Assembly: GCF_036227225.1 (NCBI RefSeq)
Contig: NZ_CP109444.1
Span: forward strand, 9,157,501-9,221,500
DNA length: 64,000 nt
Direction: 5' to 3'
Source: Streptomyces sp. NBC_01478
GTDB taxonomy: Bacteria; Actinomycetota; Actinomycetes; Streptomycetales; Streptomycetaceae
The position numbers and the translations under genes were made by a program. This document shows positions 8,406-15,135 of this stretch, piece by piece (the stretch's first letter is position 1; every line of letters starts with the position of its first letter). The notes under the pieces were generated by a model. The model had not been told where the DNA came from, did no database searches, and saw only the letters and a list, made by a program, of their open reading frames with translations.

Positions 8406-8417
8406 ACCCGTACGGGT
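8406..8417. promoter_or_regulatory. Perfect palindrome ACCCGTACGGGT, candidate operator
   Basis: A 12-base perfect palindrome with partial extension outward (ACT on one side, GGT on the other), located 170 bases upstream of the DUF2637 start and 120 bases beyond the end of the FhuF-type gene. Its size and symmetry suit a TetR- or GntR-type dimer site. The binding protein is unknown. Confidence 0.35.
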
Positions 8418-8536
8418 GGTTCCACGGAAAGTTCCTGCGACAAGTGAGGAAGTTGTGAAGCACCTGTTACCGGGCGGGCGTCTCGTTCGCGGCCGATCCT
8501 AGCGGGCTCCGAGTCGAGCGTGTGACTGAGGGTCCC

Positions 8537-9385
8537 TCAACTCGCGGCGGCAGCCAGCAGCTTGGTGACCCGCTCCGTCTCGCAGGTGCGCGGACAGGTC
8601 GCGCACGCGTCGTCGGCGTCCAGCGTGTAGTACATACAGCAACTGGCCCGGTCCCGGGTGGACAGCGGCTCGCCATGAGGCCCTGTCACCTCACGGAACG
8701 CGGCCGATCCGACGTACGGCTTGGTCGCGCCCGGCAGCAGCCGCTCCAACTCCCGTACCGCCCGCTGCTGTTCGCCGAAGAGGTCGGCGACGTACCAGAT
8801 CCCCTCCACGACCTCGTCGGTCGCCATGCCCCACAGGGCGCGGCCCCGCCGGCGCATCCGCGGGCCGAAGCCGGCCAGGACGGGCTCCATGTGCTCGGCG
8901 ACCGCGGCCCGTACCTCGGCCCGCAGTGCCTCCTCGTCCGGGACCACCCGGGCGCCGGGCAGCGCCGCCGCCGGGTCGCCGGGCAGGCAGGCGAAGGAGT
9001 CGGTGCGGACGGCCAGCCGGCCCATGTCGAAGCCCTCGGCCGTGCGGTCGTAGGAGACGTGGGTCACGGGGAGGCGGGGGACGCGGTGGTGCAGGAACCA
9101 CGGGACGGTGAACAGGAGGACGACCGGCCAGGCGTAGCGGTGCAGGCCGAAGGTGGCTATCACGTCCGGGCGGCCCCGGCGGCCGTGGTCGCGCAGGACC
9201 TGGGCGTCGTCCCGGGCGAGGAACGCCTCCAGGCCTTCGCCGCCCGCCGCGAGCGCGGCCGCGGAGATCCAGCCGCCGCCGGTGGGAGTCGGCTGGTCCG
9301 GGGTGAGTTCGGTGATCGCGAGCCCGGGGATGACCTCGGTGAGGCGGGCGTACGAGTCCGCTACGGCCGAAGAAGGCAGGGGCAT
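8537..9385 (-). CDS. FhuF-type (2Fe-2S) ferric siderophore reductase
   Basis: 282 residues. FhuF-like proteins reduce the iron of cytoplasmic ferric siderophores, releasing Fe(II). The family signature is a C-terminal 2Fe-2S site of four cysteines; here it is CC-x10-C-x2-C (CCMYYTLDADDACATC) near residues 256-271. The N-terminal part is variable and has the hydrophobic block YAWPVVLLFTVPWFL. The start is ATG 9383-9385. An iron box about 30 bases upstream indicates repression by DmdR/IdeR when iron is plentiful. No siderophore cluster is next to it. The C-terminal cluster makes the family call firm; the specific siderophore cannot be told. Confidence 0.85.
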   Translation of the reverse strand: MPLPSSAVADSYARLTEVIPGLAITELTPDQPTPTGGGWISAAALAAGGEGLEAFLARDDAQVLRDHGRRGRPDVIATFGLHRYAWPVVLLFTVPWFLHHRVPRLPVTHVSYDRTAEGFDMGRLAVRTDSFACLPGDPAAALPGARVVPDEEALRAEVRAAVAEHMEPVLAGFGPRMRRRGRALWGMATDEVVEGIWYVADLFGEQQRAVRELERLLPGATKPYVGSAAFREVTGPHGEPLSTRDRASCCMYYTLDADDACATCPRTCETERVTKLLAAAAS

Positions 9386-9413
9386 GCCGGGACCACCGAT
9401 TCGCCGTTGGTTT

Positions 9414-9432
9414 AGAGGTAAGGCTTACCTTA
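9414..9432 (-). promoter_or_regulatory. Iron box (DmdR/IdeR operator)
   Basis: The 19 bases AGAGGTAAGGCTTACCTTA match the actinobacterial iron box consensus (TTAGGTTAGGCTAACCTAA) at 14 positions and contain the perfect inverted repeat GGTAAGgCTTACC at 9417-9429. The site is 28 bases upstream of the FhuF-type start, where a bound repressor would cover the promoter. Confidence 0.8.
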
Positions 9433-9573
9433 CCCAACAGGTATGGGATTTACCCTGCCCTATGGGGGACACCCTCATTACCCCCGAAGTCCGATCTGCG
9501 CCTAAGGTGCTTGACGGACGAGTAACAAGACGCCGTAATGACCCCAAGTACCGACACGTCCGGAGGAGGACCC

Positions 9574-10386
9574 GTGAAGCAAGGCGCGCAGGGCTCCGCC
9601 GGTACCGGCATTCCGGATCCGCGTCCCCGGGGCTCCCGGGTGCCGCCGCAGTCGCGCGCCGCCGATATGGACCGGGACCGGAACCGGGATCTCGCGGACG
9701 GCGCCGGTGCGGTGCGCGGTGAGCACACGCACAGCGAGACGCCGATCCCGCGCCCCCGGGCCGTCGTCCAGCGGTCCTCCGTGCGCGGCCAGATCCTCGA
9801 TGCCCTGCGCACCGCGCTCGTCGGCGGCGAACTGACCCCGGGCGAGGTCTACTCCGCGCCCGCGCTCGGCGACCGGTTCGGCGTCTCCGCCACCCCCGTG
9901 CGCGAGGCCATGCAGCAGCTCGCCACCGAGGGTGCCGTCGAGGTCGTACCGAACCGGGGTTTCCGGGTGGTCGAGCGAGGGGCCCGCGAACTCGCCGAAC
10001 TCGCCGAGATCCGCGCCCTGATCGAAGTGCCGGTGATGCTCCGGCTCGCCCGGACCGTGCCCGCCGGCCGCTGGAGCGACCTGCGCCCGCTGGCCGAGGG
10101 GACCGTGCGCGCCGCGTCCACCGGGTGCCGGGCGACGTACGCCGAGTCCGACCGGGCCTTCCACTGCGCTCTCCTCTCCCTCTCCGGCAACGAGCAGCTC
10201 GTCCAGATCGCCGAGGACCTGCACCGCCGCGCCCAGTGGCCGCTGGTCGGCGGTCCCGTCACGCGCGGGCGGGCCGACCTGGTCGCGGACGCGGCCGAAC
10301 ACCTGGCGCTCCTCGACGCGTTGGCCGCGGGGGAGTGGGACGTGGTGCGCTCCCTGGTGCAGGAGCACTTCGCGGGAGCCGCGTGA
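9574..10386 (+). CDS. GntR-family (FadR subfamily) transcriptional regulator
   Basis: 270 residues. The start is the GTG at 9574 with GGAGGAGG five bases before it; an ATG at 9538 lies in frame but lacks a binding site. Residues 1-60 are a disordered basic/acidic tail. The GntR winged helix follows (RGQILDALRTALVGGEL, then GDRFGVSATPVREAMQQL), with recognition helix near residue 110, and after it a helical FCD ligand domain (LAEIRALIEVPVM, HLALLDAL). FadR-type regulators respond to small carboxylates. Its neighbours (FhuF-type gene upstream on the other strand, small membrane protein downstream) do not identify the target; self-control is likely. Confidence 0.85.
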   Translation: MKQGAQGSAGTGIPDPRPRGSRVPPQSRAADMDRDRNRDLADGAGAVRGEHTHSETPIPRPRAVVQRSSVRGQILDALRTALVGGELTPGEVYSAPALGDRFGVSATPVREAMQQLATEGAVEVVPNRGFRVVERGARELAELAEIRALIEVPVMLRLARTVPAGRWSDLRPLAEGTVRAASTGCRATYAESDRAFHCALLSLSGNEQLVQIAEDLHRRAQWPLVGGPVTRGRADLVADAAEHLALLDALAAGEWDVVRSLVQEHFAGAA

Positions 10387-10396
10387 ACCCGAATAT

Positions 10397-10410
10397 GTGA
10401 CTCCGGTCAC
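10397..10410. promoter_or_regulatory. Candidate Crp site
   Basis: GTGACTCCGGTCAC is a perfect palindrome and fits the published Streptomyces Crp motif GTG-N6-GNCAC exactly. It lies eleven bases past the GntR stop and about 105 bases upstream of the small membrane protein start, so it may control that gene. One 14-base match can occur by chance in GC-rich DNA. Confidence 0.4.
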
Positions 10411-10514
10411 GAGCGGGTCCGGGTCCGGCGACCGCGGGCCGCACCGGGAACCCGCCCGACCGGTGGTGACGTGCCCCACGGAAAGGGACGACCGTTCCGC
10501 GGGGGAGAGCGCCG

Positions 10515-10787
10515 ATGTTTCCGAATCCGGGCCGGCAAGCGTCACAACAGGCCGCACGGCGAGGCGCCGAGCAGTCGGCGCGACAGGCCGCGCAGGACGG
10601 GATGCGGGCCGCGCAGGCGGGAGCCCGGCGCGGCCACTCCGGCGCGTCGCGCGGAAGCCTCCTGTCGGTCCTTCTGCTCGTAGCCGTCGGGGTGTTGGTC
10701 GCCCGCGACCCCGAACTCCGGGCATCCGTCCTGCAGTTCGTCCACCACGTCGTGAACGTCGTCCAGAACCGGACCGACGGCTCCTGA
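10515..10787 (+). CDS. Small single-pass membrane protein
   Basis: 90 residues, ATG start with GGGGGAG seven bases upstream. The N-terminal half is Gln/Ala/Arg-rich and amphipathic (QASQQAARRGAEQSARQAAQ); a hydrophobic helix follows at about 50-64 (SLLSVLLLVAVGVLVA), then a short tail (LQFVHHVVNVVQ). It ends one base from the stop of the convergent TPR gene. I do not recognise a family. A candidate Crp site is upstream. Confidence 0.6.
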   Translation: MFPNPGRQASQQAARRGAEQSARQAAQDGMRAAQAGARRGHSGASRGSLLSVLLLVAVGVLVARDPELRASVLQFVHHVVNVVQNRTDGS

Positions 10788-10788
10788 C

Positions 10789-11571
10789 CTACGCCGTGGC
10801 CGCACCCGGCGCGGGCACCGCCAACTGCCGTGCCAGCCACGTCGGTACACCGCCCAGCAGCCGGAACAGCCGCCGAGCCTCCTCGCGCAACCGGGACGCC
10901 TCCGGCTCGGCCTCCGCGTCCGCGAGCGACACGAGAGCCGGTGCCGTACCGACGAGGTAGCCCAACTCCTCCCGGATCCGCAGCGATTCGGCGAAGCCGT
11001 GCCGGGCCTCCGCCAACTCCCCGTCCCGCAGGGCCAGTCCGGCCAGGTGGCGATGAGTGAACGACAGCAGCAGCGGGTCGGCCTGGTCGGCGGCCCCCGC
11101 GTGCGCACGCCGGTACGCGGCCCGCGCGGCCTGCGGCGAACGCGCCAGGTTCTCGGCGACCAGCCCCCGCCGGAAGTCCAGCAGCGCCCGCCCCGCACCG
11201 TCCGGCGGGATCAGCGCCGCCGCCCGCCCGAGCGCGGCCCGCGCCTCGTCGGCCCGGTCGCGCACCGAGTGCAGCGTGGCCGCGTAGGCGAGGTACCCGC
11301 GCTCACAGGCCGCCGCGCCCCGCTCGTCGTCGCTGTGGGCCAGCGCCTCCGCCGTCCGCAGCGCGTCGTCGGCGTCCTCCCAGCCCTGCTCGGTGTAGAG
11401 ACACCGCTCCACGAGCAGCGCGGTCCGCTGAAGGGCCGGTGCCGCGGTGTCGGGCCGCAGCAGCGCCGCCGCGTCGACCCAGCAGGCCCGCGAGCGCAGC
11501 CGCCACACCGCGGTCTGGAGGGGATCGTCACCTTCGGTCGTTCCGTTTCCAGACATGGCGGAATGCGCCAC
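10789..11571 (-). CDS. TPR-like helical repeat protein
   Basis: 260 residues. The start is the GTG at 11569-11571 with GGAGG five bases upstream; a GTG at 11589 also exists. The sequence is almost entirely alpha-helical pairs rich in Ala/Leu/Arg, with TPR-like units such as EDADDALRTAEALAHS, ADEARAALGRAAALIP and LAEARHGFAESLRIREELG. It has no enzymatic motif, signal peptide or membrane segment. It probably acts as a protein-interaction scaffold. It is divergent from nothing obvious: upstream is the 3' end of the PucR regulator. Confidence 0.65.
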   Translation of the reverse strand: MAHSAMSGNGTTEGDDPLQTAVWRLRSRACWVDAAALLRPDTAAPALQRTALLVERCLYTEQGWEDADDALRTAEALAHSDDERGAAACERGYLAYAATLHSVRDRADEARAALGRAAALIPPDGAGRALLDFRRGLVAENLARSPQAARAAYRRAHAGAADQADPLLLSFTHRHLAGLALRDGELAEARHGFAESLRIREELGYLVGTAPALVSLADAEAEPEASRLREEARRLFRLLGGVPTWLARQLAVPAPGAATA

Positions 11572-11688
11572 GTTGCCCTCCCCGAGCACACCATTGAGCT
11601 GTTGAGTGGTGGCCGCATCTCAGCACGGATCGGGCGGCCCGGCCAAGAGGGTGGGTGAAAGAATTCACAAAGTCGTGGGATCTTCGGG

Positions 11689-13362
11689 TCAGCTCATGCG
11701 CAGTGCCAGGAAGAAATCCAGCTTGTCCTCAAGGCGCGAGAGGTCCCGACTCGTCAACTGCTCGATCCTGCCCACCCGGTAGCGCAGTGTGTTGACGTGC
11801 AGGTGCAGCCGGGTCGCACAGCGCGTCCAGGAACCGTCGCACTCCAGGAACGCCTCCAGCGTCGGAATCAGCTCCGCGCGGTGCCGTCGGTCGTAGTCCC
11901 GCAGCGGGTCGAGAAGCCGCGCGGTGAAGGCCCGCCGTACGTCGTCGGGCACGAACGGCAGCAGGAGGACGTGCGAGGCCAGCTCCTGGTGGCCCGCCGC
12001 GCACACCCTGCCGGGTCTGGCGGCCGCCACCCGCCGCGCGTGCCGCGCCTCCTCCAGCGCCCCGCGCAGCCCCTCCGCCGAGTGCACCGCCGCGCTCACC
12101 CCGAGCGTGACCCGCCCGTCGTCGTCGAGCCCGGCCGACAACGGATCCCGTACGGCCTCCAGGAGCACGTCCGCGTGGATCCCGGACTCGGAGCCGTCGT
12201 GCTCCGCCGACACCGCGGGCAGCGGTACGAGCGCGATCGCCTCGTCGCCCGAGTGGGCCACGGCGATCCGGTCGGAGGGCTCGGGTCCCGTCGCCAGCGG
12301 GTCGACCAGGATCTCCTCCAGGAGGGACTGGGCGACCGGCCCGGCCTCGACGGCGCCGCCGTCCCACTCGACCCGGGCCACGACCACCTGCCAGTGCGGG
12401 GCCGCCCCCAGGCCGGGCAGCAGGACGGGAGCGGCGACCCGGAGGCGCGCGGCGATCTCGGCCGGCGCGGCGCCCGCCTGCACCAGCTCCAGGACCTCCT
12501 GCGCGAGCCGTCTGCGGACCGTGCGCGCCGCGTCCCGCCGGTCCCGCTCGACCGCGATGAGCTGGGTGACGCCCTGAAGCAGATCGAGCCGCTCGTCCGG
12601 CCAGTCCCCGGCGTCCGCCTCGACCGCCAGCAGCCACTCCGACAGCACCGTCTCGCGCACGTCACGCGCCCCCTGCGCGGAGCGCCCGCCGCCGCGGATC
12701 GGGAAGAGCGAGTACGTCGAGGCGCCCAGCGCCAGCCGGTGCGGTCCCCGGCGGCCGGTGCGGACGGCGGTCAGATGCTCGGCGGCCAGTTTCGCGCACA
12801 CGTCGGCGGGCAGCGCGGGCCCCGACACCTTCGAGCCCGCGATGAGCCGCCCGGTCGGCGACAGCACCCACGCCCGCAGGTCCAGGTCGGAGCCGAGCAG
12901 GTCCAGGACCACGTCCGGGCCGCCGCCCGCCGGGCCCGACGTCATCATCCGGCGGTGCCGGTCCACCACGGCCGCGAGATCACCGGCCCGCTCGCCGGAC
13001 ACCTGCCGTACGACATGCTCGGTGATCGTCGCGAACGCCACCGACTCGTTGACCGCGAACAGCGGCAGCCGGTGCTTGGCGCAGGCGGCTATGAGGTCGT
13101 CCGGTATGTCGCCCAGCTCGGCCTCGCCGGCCGCCAGCGCGGCCACCCCGGCGGACACCAGGAGCCGTACGAACGGCTCGGTGTCGGCCGCGCTGCGGCG
13201 CCAGGCGAGACCGGTCAGGACCAGCTCGCCGCCGGCCAGATAACGGCTCGGGTCCCGCAGGTCGGTGGTCATCACCCCGCGTACCGTACGGTCCAGCTCG
13301 TCCGCGCCGCCGAGCAGCCGCAGCCCCAGCGCATCGGTGTCCAGAAGTGCGCGCAGCCGCAT
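11689..13362 (-). CDS. pucR: PucR-family purine catabolism regulator
   Basis: 557 residues. The N-terminal PucR domain (RALLDTDALGLRLLGG, LAGGELVLTGLAWR) occupies about residues 5-125, a GGDEF-like/linker region is in the middle, and the C-terminal HTH_30 (FLECDGSWTRCATRLHLHVN, TLRYRVGRIEQL) is near 490-545. In Bacillus PucR senses allantoin and controls purine degradation. Here the gene is divergent from the xanthine dehydrogenase operon across 302 bases, which supports direct control of it. The start codon is the ATG 13360-13362; its ribosome binding site is weak. The gene symbol is by family; orthology to Bacillus pucR is not shown. Confidence 0.85.
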   Translation of the reverse strand: MRLRALLDTDALGLRLLGGADELDRTVRGVMTTDLRDPSRYLAGGELVLTGLAWRRSAADTEPFVRLLVSAGVAALAAGEAELGDIPDDLIAACAKHRLPLFAVNESVAFATITEHVVRQVSGERAGDLAAVVDRHRRMMTSGPAGGGPDVVLDLLGSDLDLRAWVLSPTGRLIAGSKVSGPALPADVCAKLAAEHLTAVRTGRRGPHRLALGASTYSLFPIRGGGRSAQGARDVRETVLSEWLLAVEADAGDWPDERLDLLQGVTQLIAVERDRRDAARTVRRRLAQEVLELVQAGAAPAEIAARLRVAAPVLLPGLGAAPHWQVVVARVEWDGGAVEAGPVAQSLLEEILVDPLATGPEPSDRIAVAHSGDEAIALVPLPAVSAEHDGSESGIHADVLLEAVRDPLSAGLDDDGRVTLGVSAAVHSAEGLRGALEEARHARRVAAARPGRVCAAGHQELASHVLLLPFVPDDVRRAFTARLLDPLRDYDRRHRAELIPTLEAFLECDGSWTRCATRLHLHVNTLRYRVGRIEQLTSRDLSRLEDKLDFFLALRMS

Positions 13363-13664
13363 CGCCGTCGCCGCCGTTCTTTGTCTAGAAAACTACGATG
13401 AACCAAGAGGTGCTGTGGGTGCGGGGCTGTTTCCCACGTTTCCACAGGGAATCGAAGGGGTTACTGATGGCCTCTGTTCATATGAATCTACAAGATGCCC
13501 GCGCTGGCCAGCCAACTCCTTCATGGTTTCCGTGACTGACCCACTCCGTGCACGGCGCTGTGTACTGACCTCACGCTGCATTAACAGCGCATGAACGAGC
13601 CGGGCCCGCCGCACACGAACTGGCTTGATCCGTACGACCCACGAGACGAAGAAGAGAGCCGGTC
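13363..13664. promoter_or_regulatory. pucR-xdh divergent control region
   Basis: 302 bases without a gene. Visible elements: an inverted repeat CTGTGG/CCACAG with ends at 13413 and 13447, and a perfect palindrome TTCATATGAA at 13477-13486 that stands out in this GC-rich DNA. Either could be a PucR site; PucR motifs are not well enough defined to choose. The ribosome binding site of the first xdh gene (GAAGAAGAGAG) is near 13645. Confidence 0.45.
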
Positions 13665-14564
13665 ATGGACTTCCTTCGCCCCGCAAGCTGGGAGGAGGCG
13701 CTCGCCGCTAAGGCCGAGCACCCCACCGCAGTACCGATCGCGGGCGGCACCGATGTGATGGTCGAGATCAACTTCGACCACCGCCGGCCCGAGTACCTGC
13801 TCGACCTGAACCGCGTCGGCGATCTCTACGAGTGGGAGGTCGGCGCGGACAGCGTGCGGCTCGGCGCCTCGGTCCCGTACACCCGGATCATGGAGAACCT
13901 GCGCGGCGAACTGCCGGGCCTCTCCCTCGCCTCGCACACGGTCGCCTCCCCGCAGATCCGCAACCGCGGCGGCGTCGGCGGCAACCTCGGCACCGCCTCC
14001 CCGGCCGGCGACGCCCACCCCGCGCTCCTCGCGGCCGGCGCCGAGGTCGAGGCCGAGTCGGTGCGCGGCACCCGGCTCATCCCGATCGACGAGTTCTACA
14101 CCGGCGTGAAGCGCAACGCGCTCGCCCCCGACGAGCTGATCCGCGCCGTCCACATCAAGAAGGCGGACGGACCGCAGCAGTACTCCAAGGTCGGCACCCG
14201 CAACGCCATGGTCATCGCGGTCTGCGCCTTCGGCCTCGCCCTGCACCCGGCCACCCGCACGGTCCGCACCGGCATCGGTTCGGCCGCGCCGACCCCCGTC
14301 CGGGCGAAGGCCGCCGAGGAGTTCCTGAACGCGGCGCTCGACGAGGGCGGCTTCTGGGAGAACGGCAAGATCATCACCCCGTCGGTCGCCAAGCAGTTCG
14401 CGGACCTGTGCGCCGCCGCCTGCAACCCGATCGACGACGTCCGGGGCACCGCGAGCTACCGCCGCCACGCGGTCGGCATCATGGCCCGCCGCACCCTGAC
14501 CTGGACCTGGGAGTCCTACCGCGGCACTGGCGGCCGCTCCATCGAGAAGGGGAGTGTCGCCTGA
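13665..14564 (+). CDS. Xanthine dehydrogenase FAD-binding subunit
   Basis: 299 residues; the medium FAD-binding subunit of a molybdenum hydroxylase. It takes electrons from the 2Fe-2S subunit and passes them to NAD or another acceptor. Visible features are the FAD-domain start MDFLRPASWEEALA, the GGTDVMVEI loop (about 27-35), the flavin-contacting NRGGVGGNLGTASPAGD (about 103-119) and the C-terminal CO-dehydrogenase flavoprotein domain. It is the first gene of the operon; its stop overlaps the next start (TGATG). Substrate assignment to xanthine/hypoxanthine rests on the neighbouring PucR, purine permease and XdhC genes. Confidence 0.9.
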   Translation: MDFLRPASWEEALAAKAEHPTAVPIAGGTDVMVEINFDHRRPEYLLDLNRVGDLYEWEVGADSVRLGASVPYTRIMENLRGELPGLSLASHTVASPQIRNRGGVGGNLGTASPAGDAHPALLAAGAEVEAESVRGTRLIPIDEFYTGVKRNALAPDELIRAVHIKKADGPQQYSKVGTRNAMVIAVCAFGLALHPATRTVRTGIGSAAPTPVRAKAAEEFLNAALDEGGFWENGKIITPSVAKQFADLCAAACNPIDDVRGTASYRRHAVGIMARRTLTWTWESYRGTGGRSIEKGSVA

Positions 14565-15133
14565 TGCGCGTCAATTTCACGGTCAACGGCCGCCCGCAGG
14601 AAGCGGACGACGTGTGGGAGGGCGAGAGCCTCTTGTACGTCCTGCGTGAGCGGATGGGTCTGCCCGGCTCCAAGAACGCGTGCGAGCAAGGGGAGTGCGG
14701 TTCCTGCACGGTCCGCCTGGACGGCATCCCGGTGTGTTCCTGTCTCGTCGCCGCCGGTCAGGTCGAGGGCCGCGAGGTGGTCACGGTCGAGGGGCTCGCG
14801 GACTTCGCCAAGCAGCGCGCGGAGCACGGGAGTCGCGGCACGTCCCTCGACGAGGCCAAGCAGTGGGCCGCCAAGGGGCAGGACTCCCAGACCGGCGAAG
14901 GCACCGAACTCGCCCCCATCCAGCAGGCGTTCATCGACGCCGGCGCCGTCCAGTGCGGCTTCTGCACCCCCGGACTCCTCGTCGCCGCCGACGAGATGCT
15001 GGAGCACAACCCGACCCCGACCGACGCGGACATCCGCGAGGCGCTCTCGGGCAACCTGTGCCGCTGCACCGGCTACGAGAAGATCATGGACGCGGTACGC
15101 CTCGCGGCCGCCCGGCAGGGAGAGGCGGTCTGA
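14564..15133 (+). CDS. Xanthine dehydrogenase 2Fe-2S subunit
   Basis: 189 residues with two iron-sulfur clusters. The plant-ferredoxin-like N-terminal domain carries CEQGECGSC and a following Cys (VCSC); the helical C-terminal domain carries CGFCTPG and NLCRCTGY, the standard cysteine set. A 30-residue insertion rich in Lys/Gln/Glu (LADFAKQRAEHGSRGTS) sits between the domains, longer than in minimal family members. The gene is translationally coupled to the FAD subunit by a one-base overlap and precedes the catalytic subunit by two bases. Confidence 0.92.
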   Translation: MRVNFTVNGRPQEADDVWEGESLLYVLRERMGLPGSKNACEQGECGSCTVRLDGIPVCSCLVAAGQVEGREVVTVEGLADFAKQRAEHGSRGTSLDEAKQWAAKGQDSQTGEGTELAPIQQAFIDAGAVQCGFCTPGLLVAADEMLEHNPTPTDADIREALSGNLCRCTGYEKIMDAVRLAAARQGEAV

Positions 15134-15135
15134 CG

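Larger units (their letters stand above)
8234..8536. other. Intergenic region between DUF2637 and FhuF-type genes
   Basis: About 300 bases. Apart from the tiny CxxC reading frame (8341-8391) and the palindrome at 8406-8417 I see no gene. The end nearest 8234 must carry the DUF2637 promoter; the end near 8536 is the 3' side of the FhuF-type gene. Confidence 0.4.
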
